Notes under the pieces: generated by a model | Told to the model about the DNA's origin: nothing | Seen by the model: the letters and a program-made list of their open reading frames with translations, nothing else | Databases searched by the model: none | From: Pseudoxanthomonas jiangsuensis | Lineage (GTDB): Bacteria > Pseudomonadota > Gammaproteobacteria > Xanthomonadales > Xanthomonadaceae | Length of the DNA: 64,000 bases | NCBI RefSeq assembly: GCF_010093185.1 | Contig: NZ_PDWL01000016.1 | Location: 1-64,000, forward strand | Direction of reading: 5' to 3' | Made by a program: the position numbers and the translations under genes | Part shown: one piece after another, positions 19,578-28,082 of the stretch | Position numbering within the stretch: position 1 is the stretch's first letter | Layout: each line of letters opens with the position of its first letter

Positions 19578-22500
19578 ATGCGCAAGATCCTGTTCCTCTC
19601 CATCGCCCTCGCCCTGCACGCCGGCACCGCCACCGCGCAGGACCGCGCAGTCGCCAGCGCGGCCATCCCCGCCCAGTCGCTGGACGCCGCGCTGGACGCG
19701 CTCTCGCGCCAGACCGGACTGCAGTTCGTCTATGCCGCCCAGGTCGCCGGCCAGGCGCGCAGCCGTGCGGTGCCGGCCGGGCTGCCGGCGGACGAGGCCC
19801 TGCGCCGGCTGCTCGACGGCACCGGCCTGCGCCACCGCTACCTCAACCCGACCACGGTGACGATCGAGCCTGCCACGGCGCAGGCGGCGCCAGCCTCGGC
19901 CTCCGCGCCCGCCGCGATGCCGGCGGCAGCCGCCCCGGCCACCGCCGCCGACGGCCTGGCCGCGCAGGAACTGGAAAGCATCGAGGTGGTCGGCAGCTAC
20001 AGCCGCAGCCTGGAGCGGGCGGTGGACATCAAGCGCGCCACCACCGGCTTCTCCGATTCGATCGTCGCCACCGACGTGGCCGACTTCCCCGAGCAGAATC
20101 TGGCCGAGGCCCTGCAGCGCATGCCGGGCGTGACCATCGAGCGCAGCAAGGGCCTGGGCACCCGGGTCAACGTCCGCGGCCTGCCCTCCGAGTACACCCA
20201 CGTCTCGATCAACGACCTGGCCACCGCCTCGGGCAGCGGTGGCCGCGACGTGGAGTTCGACATCTTCGCCTCGGAGATCATCCAGCAGGTGACCGTGCTC
20301 AAGTCGCCGACCGCCGCCGACGAGGAGGGCGGCATCGCCGGCTCGGTGCAGATCTCCACCGCGCGCCCGTTCGACTACCGCGGGCGCAAGCTTGTGGCCT
20401 CGGCCGAGGGTGCGTACAACTCGATCTCCGAGGAGACCGACCCGAAGTTCTCGTTCCTGGCCAGCGACACCTGGGGCGACTGGGGCGCACTGGTGTCCTT
20501 CTCCGGCGGCAAGCGCACCAACCGCACCGACTCGACCTCCGGCATCAACTTCCGCCCGCTGACCCGCTTCCTCTCCGCTTCCGGCACCCGCGGCAGCCAG
20601 GCCGAGGCGGTGTACGAGCGGGACACCGGCCTGGCCATCGACAACCGCGCCGACAGCGCCGAGACCAACCTGATCGTGTTCCAGGACAAGGTCGGCGACC
20701 GCGTCTACCTCAACGAGCAGGACAAGTGGGGCGCCACCGCCTCGCTGCAGTACCGCCCCAGCAGCAGCTTCAGCCTGACCTTCGACGCCATGCTCGGCGG
20801 CTACGACGCCACCGAGGACGAATACGACGCCGCGGCCTACTCGGCCTCCAGCCGCAGCACCCTGGACACCATCCACGCGTACGACGCCGACACCCTCTCG
20901 CAGTACGGCATCGTGGTCCTGAGCGACGTCTCCTACACCGCCACCCAGCACGAGTTCCTGAGCAAGCAGCGGATCAACGAGACCGACTACCGCCAGTTCA
21001 GCCTGGCCATGGACTGGAAGCCCGGCGCCTGGGACATCGACGCGATGCTCGGCTACTCCGGCGCCGACAAGACCCAGGACTACTCCAACCTCAAGCACGT
21101 GGCCTACGCGCCCTCGCGCACCCGCTGGACCGGCAGGAGCGGCGAGACCGTGCCCAGCGCCGACCCGGCCACGATCGACATGTACGACGCCGCCGACAAG
21201 TACCTGTTCGAGGCCTACGAGACCACCCTGGAGGAAGTCAGCGACGACAAGTACGCCGCCCAGCTGGACTTCGGCCGCGCCTTCGACCTGGCCGCGTTCC
21301 CGGCCCTGCGCAGCGTCTCCTTCGGCGCGCGCTACACCGACAAGTCCAAGGAGCGCCGCTACGGCGAGCTGAAGATCACAGGCCCTACCGCCGGCAGCAC
21401 CGCCTGGGTCAACACCCGCACCCTGGCCGACAGCCCCCTGCAGTGGATCAGCGACCTGGTCCCCGGCGGCGGCTACAGCGTCAAGGACCTGGACTGGCAG
21501 CAGGTCTCCAACGCCTGGGCGCGCGAGTTCTTCCGCTACGACGGCTTCGTCACCCCGTTCGACGACAGCCAGTACTACCGCGTGGACGAGGAGGTGCTGG
21601 GCCTGTACGCGATGGCCGACATGGCCTTCGACGTCGGCGCGGTGCCAGTGGCGGTCAACGCCGGCGCGCGCTGGGTCGACACCTCGGTGCTGTCCTTCGG
21701 CTACCACCCGGTGCAGAACCCGGACGGCAGCACCGGCTACACCGACGACCCGGTATCGAAGAAGGGCGGCTACGACGACATCCTGCCCAGCCTGAACCTG
21801 AGCGCCGAACTGGCCGACGGCCTTCTGCTGCGCGCGGCCGCCTCCGAGACCCTGATGCGCCCGGCGCTGACCGACATCGCCTACAAGCGCACCGCCAGCT
21901 GGAGTTCGTTCCGCTTCACCGACGGCAACCCGGATCTGCAGCCGACCTACGCCAGGCAATGGGAGATCGGCCTGGAGAAGTACCTGGAGAACGGCGGCTT
22001 ATTGGCTGGCTCCTACTTCCGCAAGAAGATCGACGGGGTGGTGGTCAACGCCCTGACCGGCACCGTCGAGGACGTGGCGGTGTACAACGCCAACGGCAGC
22101 CTCAACGGGATCTACGACTTCGACGTCTACCAGCCGGTGAACGCCGACGGCTCCTACGACGTGGACGGGATCGAGCTGATCGCGCAGCTGCCGCTGTCGG
22201 CCCTGCACCCGGCGCTGGAAGGCTTCGGCGTTAACGCCAACTACACCCGGCTGGACAGCTCGCTGGCCGGCGAGTCCGACCTGGGTATCGCCACCCCGAT
22301 GCCGGGCCTGGCCGAGAACACCTGGAACCTGACCGCCTACTACGAGAACGCGCGCTTCGACGCCCGCCTGTCCTACAACCACAAGGACGAGTACGTCGAG
22401 TCGATCGGCTACAACATGTACCCGATCTGGCGCGACGCCTACGGCCAGCTGGACCTGTCCGTCGGCTACCGGATCAGCGATGCGCTCAAGCTGAGCCTGA

Positions 22501-22616
22501 AGGCGATCAACCTCACCAACGGGGCGACCACCGGCTACACCATGGATCCGGCGTTCCCGACCATGTACGAGCTGTCGGGCCGGCGGATCAGCCTGGGCAT
22601 CCGCGCCGACTTCTGA
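19578..22616 (+). CDS. TonB-dependent receptor with STN signalling domain
   Basis: The protein is 1012 residues. The signal peptide is MRKILFLSIALALHAGTATA. The STN domain (AIPAQSLDAALDALSRQTGL to LLDGTGLRHRYL, ~27-95) talks to FecR. An Ala/Pro linker is followed by a TonB box-like LESIEVVGSYS, the plug (LAEALQRMPGVTIERS...VNVRGLPSEYTHVSINDL) and a 22-strand barrel ending GIRADF. A plug reading NVRGLP and the RMPGV motif are typical of large carbohydrate- or phosphoester-type receptors of Xanthomonads rather than siderophore receptors, so iron is not assumed as ligand. The ATG at 19578 begins the signal peptide. The gene downstream encodes an exported metallohydrolase, a possible partner. Confidence 0.93.
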   Translation: MRKILFLSIALALHAGTATAQDRAVASAAIPAQSLDAALDALSRQTGLQFVYAAQVAGQARSRAVPAGLPADEALRRLLDGTGLRHRYLNPTTVTIEPATAQAAPASASAPAAMPAAAAPATAADGLAAQELESIEVVGSYSRSLERAVDIKRATTGFSDSIVATDVADFPEQNLAEALQRMPGVTIERSKGLGTRVNVRGLPSEYTHVSINDLATASGSGGRDVEFDIFASEIIQQVTVLKSPTAADEEGGIAGSVQISTARPFDYRGRKLVASAEGAYNSISEETDPKFSFLASDTWGDWGALVSFSGGKRTNRTDSTSGINFRPLTRFLSASGTRGSQAEAVYERDTGLAIDNRADSAETNLIVFQDKVGDRVYLNEQDKWGATASLQYRPSSSFSLTFDAMLGGYDATEDEYDAAAYSASSRSTLDTIHAYDADTLSQYGIVVLSDVSYTATQHEFLSKQRINETDYRQFSLAMDWKPGAWDIDAMLGYSGADKTQDYSNLKHVAYAPSRTRWTGRSGETVPSADPATIDMYDAADKYLFEAYETTLEEVSDDKYAAQLDFGRAFDLAAFPALRSVSFGARYTDKSKERRYGELKITGPTAGSTAWVNTRTLADSPLQWISDLVPGGGYSVKDLDWQQVSNAWAREFFRYDGFVTPFDDSQYYRVDEEVLGLYAMADMAFDVGAVPVAVNAGARWVDTSVLSFGYHPVQNPDGSTGYTDDPVSKKGGYDDILPSLNLSAELADGLLLRAAASETLMRPALTDIAYKRTASWSSFRFTDGNPDLQPTYARQWEIGLEKYLENGGLLAGSYFRKKIDGVVVNALTGTVEDVAVYNANGSLNGIYDFDVYQPVNADGSYDVDGIELIAQLPLSALHPALEGFGVNANYTRLDSSLAGESDLGIATPMPGLAENTWNLTAYYENARFDARLSYNHKDEYVESIGYNMYPIWRDAYGQLDLSVGYRISDALKLSLKAINLTNGATTGYTMDPAFPTMYELSGRRISLGIRADF

Positions 22617-22724
22617 GGCATAGCGGTCCGTGTCGGCGACGGCGTCCATGAGGCGCCGTCGCCGGCGTATCTGCGGCGTGCATCCGCTGCATTGCCCGCC
22701 AACGGCTACCTGCCAGGAACCGTC

Positions 22725-24119
22725 ATGCGCATTCCCGCTGCTTTCCTTCTCTCATGCGTCCTGTCCACGCTGCCCGCTGCCGCCATCGCCGGCAATGATC
22801 GCGGCGATCGCGACCGCCGCTGGCTGGCCGGCGACCACCACGTGCACAGCGAGTGGAGCGTGGACTGGGACCGTTCCACCACCCCGCCCACCCCGGCCCG
22901 CGGCGGCGATTCGCCCTACAGCCGCGGCCGCAACGCACGCCGGGCGCTGGCCCATGGCCTGGCCTGGATGGTGCACACCGACCACGGCGGCCCCGGCCAC
23001 TCGGCGGTGACTCGCGATCATGCCTGGCCGGCGCTGCAGCAGGCCCGGCGCGAGGTGCCGGAGCTGGTCCAGTTCAACGGCATGGAATTCGACGTCCCCG
23101 GCGCCGAACATGCCACCGTGATCGTCGCCCCCGGTCCGCGCGAACGCGACGAACTGGTGGCGATCGAGCGCGACTACGGCCGCAGCGAACCCGTGCACGG
23201 CAATCGCGACGACGGCCAGGCCATGCTCGACGCCCTGGTCCACATGCGCGCCCTGCCCACGCCGCCGCTGGTGATCGTCAACCATCCCTCGCGCACCGCT
23301 GCCGGCATCGGCGCCTGGGGCGAAGTCGATCCGGCCGAACTGCGCGCCTGGCACGACGCCGCACCCGAGGTACTGGTCGGCATGGAAGGCGCGCCCGGCC
23401 ACCAGGCCACCGCCAGCGACCGCCGCGGCTTCTACCGCAACCCCGCCGCGCCCACGTTCGGCGGCTTCGACCAGATGACCGCGCAGGTCGGCGGGGTCTG
23501 GGACGCCTTGCTGGCCGAGGGCCGGCGCTTCTGGATCACCACCAGTTCCGACTCGCACATCAACCGCCGCGACGGCGGCCACGACTTCGACCCGGGCGAG
23601 TACAGCAAGACCTGGGTGTGGGCGCGGCCGGAGGCCGGCGACATCCTCGACGGCCTCCGCCACGGCCGCATGTTCGCGACGACCGGCGACCTGGTCGATG
23701 CGCTGGAATTCCACGTCCAGGCCGCCGAAGACCCCGCCCGGCATGCCGGCATGGGCGGCACCCTGGTCGCGCGTCCCGGCGAAACCCTGCGCGTGCGGCT
23801 GCGCCTGCGCCAGCCCGGGCGGCCCAACTTCAACGGCCAGTCCCCGCGACTGGACCACGTCGACCTGATCGTCGGCGAACCCGGCGAGGCCGGACCGCGC
23901 ATGCAGGTGCAACGGATCGAATCCGGACAGTGGCAGCGCGAGGGAGAGTGGATCGCCATCGAACGCAACCTGCCCGCGCCACCAGCCGGCGGCTTCGTCC
24001 GCGTGCGCGGCAGCAGCAACGCCGAGGCCACGCCGCAGCCCGACACGCCAGGCGAGGATCCGTGGCAGGACCTGTGGTTCTACTCCAATCCCGTATTCGT
24101 CGAGGTACGCCCGCGCTGA
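22725..24119 (+). CDS. Exported PHP-type metallohydrolase (CehA/McbA-like)
   Basis: The protein is 464 residues. A signal peptide (MRIPAAFLLSCVLSTLPAAA) is followed by a PHP fold. Metal-ligand motifs in order: GDHHVHSEWS, MVHTDHGG, FNGMEFDVPGAEHATVI, VIVNHPSRT and TTSSDSHINRRDG. These match phosphoesterase/PHP and CehA-McbA esterase relatives that cleave phosphodiesters or carbamates. The substrate cannot be read from sequence. It sits 108 nt behind the STN-TonB receptor on the same strand, so receptor import and periplasmic hydrolysis may be linked. The ATG at 22725 starts the signal peptide; an upstream in-frame ATG at 22692 would spoil it. Confidence 0.82.
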   Translation: MRIPAAFLLSCVLSTLPAAAIAGNDRGDRDRRWLAGDHHVHSEWSVDWDRSTTPPTPARGGDSPYSRGRNARRALAHGLAWMVHTDHGGPGHSAVTRDHAWPALQQARREVPELVQFNGMEFDVPGAEHATVIVAPGPRERDELVAIERDYGRSEPVHGNRDDGQAMLDALVHMRALPTPPLVIVNHPSRTAAGIGAWGEVDPAELRAWHDAAPEVLVGMEGAPGHQATASDRRGFYRNPAAPTFGGFDQMTAQVGGVWDALLAEGRRFWITTSSDSHINRRDGGHDFDPGEYSKTWVWARPEAGDILDGLRHGRMFATTGDLVDALEFHVQAAEDPARHAGMGGTLVARPGETLRVRLRLRQPGRPNFNGQSPRLDHVDLIVGEPGEAGPRMQVQRIESGQWQREGEWIAIERNLPAPPAGGFVRVRGSSNAEATPQPDTPGEDPWQDLWFYSNPVFVEVRPR

Positions 24120-24121
24120 CC

Positions 24122-24174
24122 TTGCCCCCACCGCCGGACCGGGCCATAATAACAACCGTTATAACAAGGCCCGG
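24122..24174 (+). promoter_or_regulatory. Promoter and nested operator of the AbrB-Doc module
   Basis: TTGCCC (24122-24127) and CATAAT (24145-24150) are spaced 17 bp apart, as expected for a sigma-70 promoter. Around and after the -10 lies a nested dyad. The outer arms are CCGGGCC (24139-24145) and GGCCCGG (24168-24174). The inner arms are ATAAC (24149-24153) and GTTAT (24158-24162), and GTTATAAC (24158-24165) is itself self-complementary. AbrB/MazE-type antitoxins usually repress their own promoter, so this is the likely binding site. Confidence 0.6.
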
Positions 24175-24182
24175 ATATCGCC

Positions 24183-24404
24183 ATGAAGCTCAAGATCACC
24201 ACCATCGGCAATTCCGCCGGCGTCATCCTGCCCAAGGAACTGCTGGCCCGGCTGCGCGTGGACAAGGGCGACGAGTTGCATGCGCTGGAGACCCCCGACG
24301 GCATCCGCCTGACCGTGTACGACCCCAAGCTGGCCGCGCAGATGGAAGTGGCCGAGCGGATCATGCGCGAGGACCGGCAGGTATTGCACAAGCTGGCGCA
24401 GTGA
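24183..24404 (+). CDS. AbrB/MazE-family antitoxin
   Basis: The protein is 73 residues. The swapped-hairpin AbrB fold is visible in KLKITTIGNSAGVILPKELL and ARLRVDKGDELHALE. The C-terminal ~25 residues (AAQMEVAERIMREDRQVLHK) form a helix expected to wrap the toxin. The next gene, 10 nt downstream, is a Doc-family toxin, so this is the neutralising and autoregulating half of a type II pair. The genuine Doc partner is usually Phd. AbrB-type partners for Doc occur as shuffled modules in databases, as I recall. GC and codon choice look like the surrounding chromosome. Confidence 0.88.
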   Translation: MKLKITTIGNSAGVILPKELLARLRVDKGDELHALETPDGIRLTVYDPKLAAQMEVAERIMREDRQVLHKLAQ

Positions 24405-24414
24405 GGCCACGGCG

Positions 24415-24843
24415 ATGATCGTCTGGATCGACCGCACCCTGGCCCTGGCCATCCACGACCGCCAGCTGGCCGAGCACGGCGGCGGCACTGGGGTGCGCGA
24501 CGAGGGCCTGCTCGACTCGGCCCTGGCCCGCCCGCAGCAACGCCATGCCTACGGCGAGCCACCACCGGATCTGGCCGACCTCGCGGCCAGCCTGGCCCAT
24601 GACCTGGCCCGCAACCATCCGTTCGTGGACGGCAACAAGCGCACCGCGCACGTCGCCTATCGCGTGTTCCTGGCCCTCAACGACGCCGAGCTGGAGGCCA
24701 GCGGCAAGGAAAAGTACCTGGCGATGATCGGCCTGGCCGAAGGCAGCCTCGACGAAGCCGCCTTCGCCGAATGGCTGCGCCCCCGGATCAAGTCCACGCA
24801 CGGCGGCAAGGTGCAGGAAAAGCGCAGCAGCTACCGCCGCTGA
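24415..24843 (+). CDS. Doc (death-on-curing) Fic-fold toxin
   Basis: The protein is 142 residues with the Fic/Doc motif HPFVDGNKR at 68-76. Doc proteins use this motif to phosphorylate elongation factor Tu and stop translation, unlike classical Fic enzymes that AMPylate. The Gly in DGNKR, where phage P1 Doc has Ala, is nearer to Fic, so the precise reaction is uncertain. The N-terminus (MIVWIDRTLALAIHDRQLAE) is the usual Doc start. The C-terminal ~20 residues are basic. It is encoded 10 nt after the AbrB-type antitoxin and ends 15 nt before the convergent MFS gene. Confidence 0.88.
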   Translation: MIVWIDRTLALAIHDRQLAEHGGGTGVRDEGLLDSALARPQQRHAYGEPPPDLADLAASLAHDLARNHPFVDGNKRTAHVAYRVFLALNDAELEASGKEKYLAMIGLAEGSLDEAAFAEWLRPRIKSTHGGKVQEKRSSYRR

Positions 24844-24858
24844 TTTCCGGCATGCCGC

Positions 24859-26289
24859 TCACGCCTGCGGCCGCGCCTCCACCTTCGGCTCGGCCACCTC
24901 GCGCCCGGCCTCGGCATGGCCGGCCATCTCCGCGCCGGCGTCGCGCGGCAGCCGACGCATCTCCAGCACCGACAGCGCCGAGACCAGGCCGACGCCGAGG
25001 AAGGCGAAGGTGAAGTTGACCGGGTCGTCGCCCGGGCGACCGGTGAGCGTGCCGGCCAGGCTCAGGGCGTAGCCGCCGAGGGTCACGCCCAGGGCGAGGG
25101 CCACCTGCTGGGCCATCGCCGCCAGGCTGCTGGCCTGGCTCATGCGCGCCTGGTCGATGTCGGCATAGGCGATCGCGTTGATGCTGGTGAACTGCAGCGA
25201 GCGCAGCAGGCCGCTGGTCAGCAGCACGCCGACCATCAGCCAGTACGGCGTATCGGCGCGGAACAGCCCGAACAGGCACATCGCCAGCGCCGCCACCAGC
25301 CCGTTCCAGACCAGCACCGGGCGGAACCCGACGCGATGCAGGATGGCCGGCGCGGCGAACTTCATCACCAGCGCCCCCGCCGTGGAAGTGAAGGTGACCA
25401 GCCCCGACTGCAGCGGGTTGAGGCCGAAGCCCAGCTGCAGCATCAGCGGCAGCAGGAAAGGCGTCGCGCCGATGCCCACCCGGAACAGCGAGCCGCCCAG
25501 CACCGCCGCGCGGAACGTGGGGATGCGCAGCAGCGACAGGTCCAGCAGCGGATGCGGATGCACACGGGCATGGCGCACATAGGCCAACAGCACGCCCGCC
25601 CCCACCACCACGCAGGCCGCCACCGTGGTGCCCGGCATCAGCCCGCGCCCCACCGCCGACAGGCCGAACATCACCAGCCCCAGCCCGCCAGCCGACAGCG
25701 CAAAGCCGCGCACGTCCAGCGGCTTGACCGCCTGCTGCAGCCGCGGGATATGCCGCCACGCCAGCCACATGCCCAGCAGGCCCATCGGCAGGTTGATCAG
25801 GAAGATGAAACGCCAGTGCGCGTAGGTGGTGATGGCCCCGCCCAGCACCGGGCCCAGCATCGGCCCGAGCATGGCCGGCACCGTCAGCCAGCTCAGGGCC
25901 TTGACCAGCCCGGCCTTGTCGATGGAACGCAGCAGCACCAGCCGCCCCACCGGCACCATCATCGCCCCGCCCATGCCCTGCACGAAGCGCCCGGCCACCA
26001 GCTGGCCCAGCCCCTGGCTGGCCGCGCAGCCCAGCGAGCCGAGCAGGAACACCGCGATGGCGCAGACGAAGGTGTTGCGCGCGCCGAAGCGGTCGGCCAC
26101 CCAGCCGCTGACCGGGATGAACACCGCCAGCGCCAGCAGGTAGGTGGTGATGGCCAGCTTCAGCGCCACCGCCTCCACCCCCAGCTCGGCGGCGATCTGC
26201 GGCAGCGAGGTGGAGATGGCCGTGGAATCCATGTTCTCGATGAACAGGGCCGTGGCGACGATGAGCGGGAGCAGGCGTTGCGGGCGCAT
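24859..26289 (-). CDS. MFS drug-type exporter (DHA2-like)
   Basis: The protein is 476 residues with 12-14 hydrophobic helices. ENMDSTAISTSLPQIAAELG is the DHA2/EmrB-type first helix and loop with the embedded acidic residue. Motif A-like GWVADRFGARNTF follows helix 2, and motif C-like AMLGPMLGPVLGG lies in helix 5. Proton-driven export of hydrophobic drugs or dyes is the family role; the substrate is unknown. The start is only 2 nt downstream of the ParE-like toxin stop, so it appears to be the third gene of the parD-parE operon. Confidence 0.9.
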   Translation of the reverse strand: MRPQRLLPLIVATALFIENMDSTAISTSLPQIAAELGVEAVALKLAITTYLLALAVFIPVSGWVADRFGARNTFVCAIAVFLLGSLGCAASQGLGQLVAGRFVQGMGGAMMVPVGRLVLLRSIDKAGLVKALSWLTVPAMLGPMLGPVLGGAITTYAHWRFIFLINLPMGLLGMWLAWRHIPRLQQAVKPLDVRGFALSAGGLGLVMFGLSAVGRGLMPGTTVAACVVVGAGVLLAYVRHARVHPHPLLDLSLLRIPTFRAAVLGGSLFRVGIGATPFLLPLMLQLGFGLNPLQSGLVTFTSTAGALVMKFAAPAILHRVGFRPVLVWNGLVAALAMCLFGLFRADTPYWLMVGVLLTSGLLRSLQFTSINAIAYADIDQARMSQASSLAAMAQQVALALGVTLGGYALSLAGTLTGRPGDDPVNFTFAFLGVGLVSALSVLEMRRLPRDAGAEMAGHAEAGREVAEPKVEARPQA

Positions 26290-26291
26290 GG

Positions 26292-26600
26292 TCAGTGGTA
26301 ATCGTCCTCGCGCTGGTGGCGCACCGCCAGCACCGTCACCGTCTGCGCGTCCTCCACCTCGAACAGCGCCACGTAGCCGCTGGCGCCGAAGCCGATCACC
26401 AGCTCGCGCAGGAACGGATTGCCCGGCATCGCCTTGCGGCAGCTCAGCGGTGCCAGCGCCAGCACGGTGAGCCCATCGGCGATGGCCTGGCGTGCACGCA
26501 CCGCGGTGGTGGTGTCGCCCCCGGCGCGTTCCAGCAGCCAGTCGTACAGCCGGTGGAGGTCATCGCGCGCTTCCTCCGTGAAGCGGACGCGGTAGCTCAT
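26292..26600 (-). CDS. ParE/RelE-family toxin
   Basis: The protein is 102 residues. The RelE/ParE fold pattern is MSYRVRFTEEARDDLHRLYD, then a helix, then MPGNPFLRELVIGFGASGYV and the final strand VTVLAVRHQREDDYH. The RHQREDDY ending is typical of ParE-like members that poison gyrase, rather than RelE ribonucleases, but this is only a tendency. The start overlaps the antitoxin stop by ATGA at 26597-26600. It is followed 2 nt later by the MFS exporter gene. Confidence 0.87.
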   Translation of the reverse strand: MSYRVRFTEEARDDLHRLYDWLLERAGGDTTTAVRARQAIADGLTVLALAPLSCRKAMPGNPFLRELVIGFGASGYVALFEVEDAQTVTVLAVRHQREDDYH

Positions 26601-26872
26601 CCCGGCATACGCCCGTCGCGCGCCCGCGCGAGGCGTGCATCGATGCCGGCCAGCACATCGGCCGCATCCACGTACCGCCCGGCGGCCTGCGCCTTGTCCC
26701 GCGACGCCAGGCCACGGGCGATGAAGGCCTCCTGCTGCTGCCGCTGCAACACCTGCGCGCGCACCGACTGCTCCACGAAGCTGGACAGCGTTTCGCCTTC
26801 CTGCAGCACCGACTCGGCCGCTTCCCGCAGGGCCGGGTCCACGCGCAGCGAAGGCAGGGTCGCGGTTTTCAT
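26597..26872 (-). CDS. ParD-like ribbon-helix-helix antitoxin
   Basis: The protein is 91 residues. The N-terminal strand-helix-helix (TATLPSLRVDPALREAAESV, then GETLSSFVEQSVRAQV) is a ribbon-helix-helix DNA-binding unit similar to the YlcI/YnfO family. The C-terminal half (FIARGLASRDKAQAAGRYVD to IDARLARARDG) is the toxin-binding tail. It precedes and overlaps the parE-like gene. A 26-bp perfect palindrome begins 9 bp upstream of its start codon, the expected autoregulatory operator. Confidence 0.87.
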   Translation of the reverse strand: MKTATLPSLRVDPALREAAESVLQEGETLSSFVEQSVRAQVLQRQQQEAFIARGLASRDKAQAAGRYVDAADVLAGIDARLARARDGRMPG

Positions 26873-26881
26873 CGGGACACC

Positions 26882-26907
26882 TCATGCGTTGCAATTGCAA
26901 CGCATGA
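26882..26907. promoter_or_regulatory. 26-bp perfect palindromic operator of parD-parE-MFS operon
   Basis: Each half reads TCATGCGTTGCAA and the second half is its exact reverse complement, with no spacer. The site starts 9 bp upstream of the antitoxin ATG. Perfect long dyads at this place are typical sites for ribbon-helix-helix antitoxin-toxin complexes. Confidence 0.7.
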
Positions 26908-26999
26908 TGCCCCCCATGTCCGGGCGGAGCAAGCGCCCGCGGCAGGCCGCTTGCACGCATTGCGAGCCCGGGCCGCCTGCCCGGCGCTGCCATCTCCCA

Positions 27000-28025
27000 T
27001 CAGGGCCGTTCGCGGCCGCGCGGTTGCTCCGCGTCCTGTCGCGCATCGCCGGTGTCGGCCGGCGGCAAGGCATGCGCGCCCTGCTTCGCCGGCCGCAGCA
27101 GGCTCAGCGCGATGGTCGCGCCGATGGTGGCCACCACCACGCCCAGCGACACGGTGATCGGCACCTTGTACACGTCCACCAGCAGCATCTTGCCGCCAAT
27201 GAACATCAGCACCAAGGCCAGGCCGTAGGGCAGCAGGTGGAAGCGGTCGGCCATGCCCTGCAGCAGGAAGAACATCGCACGCAGGCCCAGCACCGCGAAC
27301 ACGTTCGAGGTGAGGACGATGAACGGGTCGCTGGTGATGGCGAAGATGGCCGGAATGGAATCGACCGCGAAGATCACGTCGGTGATGCCGATCATCACGA
27401 TCACGATGAACAGCGGGGTGTACAGCCGCCTGCCCTCGCGCAGCACCGACAGCGCACTGCCTTCGTAACCGCGCGTCATCGGCACGTGCCGGGTGATCCA
27501 CCGCAGCAGCGGGTTGGTCTCCAGGTCCGGTTCCTTGCCGGCGGCCAGCAGCATCTTGATGCCGGTCAGCAGCAGGAACGCGCCGAACAGGTAGAGGATC
27601 CAGTGGAAGCGCGCCAGCAGCATCGCGCCGGCCAGGATCAGGATGGCGCGCAGCACCACCGCGATGATGATGCCGATCACCAGCACGCGCTGGCGCTGCA
27701 CCTCCGGCACGGCGAAGTAGCCGAAGATCATCAGGAACACGAAGATGTTGTCGATCGCCAGCGACTTCTCGACCAGGTAGCCGGTGAGGAACTCCATGCC
27801 GATGCGGCCACCAGCCTCCGGCCCCAGCTGCTGGCCGGTGTACCACCACAGCCACAGGTTGAAGACCAGCGCCAGCGCCACCCAGGCCAGGCTCCAGCCG
27901 ACGGCCTCGCGGAAGCTCACCCGGTGCGGCCCGCCATGGCGCATCCACACCAGGTCCACCAGCAAGGCCAGGACCACGAGCACCGCAAAAATGCCCCACA
28001 GCAGGGGCGTCCCAATCGTTTCCAT
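27000..28025 (-). CDS. alx: TerC/Alx-family integral membrane protein, likely Mn2+ exporter
   Basis: The protein is 341 residues with about nine hydrophobic helices. TerC signatures with buried acidic residues are visible: EFLTGYLVEKSLAIDNIFVF and ITDVIFAVDSIPAIFAIT. GGKMLLVDVYKVP closes the domain. Alx-type members are linked to manganese export and metalation of secreted proteins. The leader carries a yybP-ykoY riboswitch, which supports Mn2+ control. The ATG at 28025 has GGAG 6 nt upstream. The C-terminal ~30 residues are hydrophilic. Confidence 0.9.
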   Translation of the reverse strand: METIGTPLLWGIFAVLVVLALLVDLVWMRHGGPHRVSFREAVGWSLAWVALALVFNLWLWWYTGQQLGPEAGGRIGMEFLTGYLVEKSLAIDNIFVFLMIFGYFAVPEVQRQRVLVIGIIIAVVLRAILILAGAMLLARFHWILYLFGAFLLLTGIKMLLAAGKEPDLETNPLLRWITRHVPMTRGYEGSALSVLREGRRLYTPLFIVIVMIGITDVIFAVDSIPAIFAITSDPFIVLTSNVFAVLGLRAMFFLLQGMADRFHLLPYGLALVLMFIGGKMLLVDVYKVPITVSLGVVVATIGATIALSLLRPAKQGAHALPPADTGDARQDAEQPRGRERP

Positions 28026-28082
28026 GCATCACTCCGGTTGTCGGCTGCTTCGCGAGCGGCAGCGGGCATGGTCCGGAGATCC

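Noticed and set aside
19578..22616. Naming the STN receptor FecA or a siderophore receptor
   Set aside because: STN and FecIR partnership show signalling, but the plug and barrel have no siderophore signature and the neighbour is a metallohydrolase.
26292..26993. A 233-residue fusion of the toxin with upstream sequence
   Set aside because: The upstream part is out of frame over the antitoxin; the toxin ATG at 26600 overlaps the antitoxin stop.
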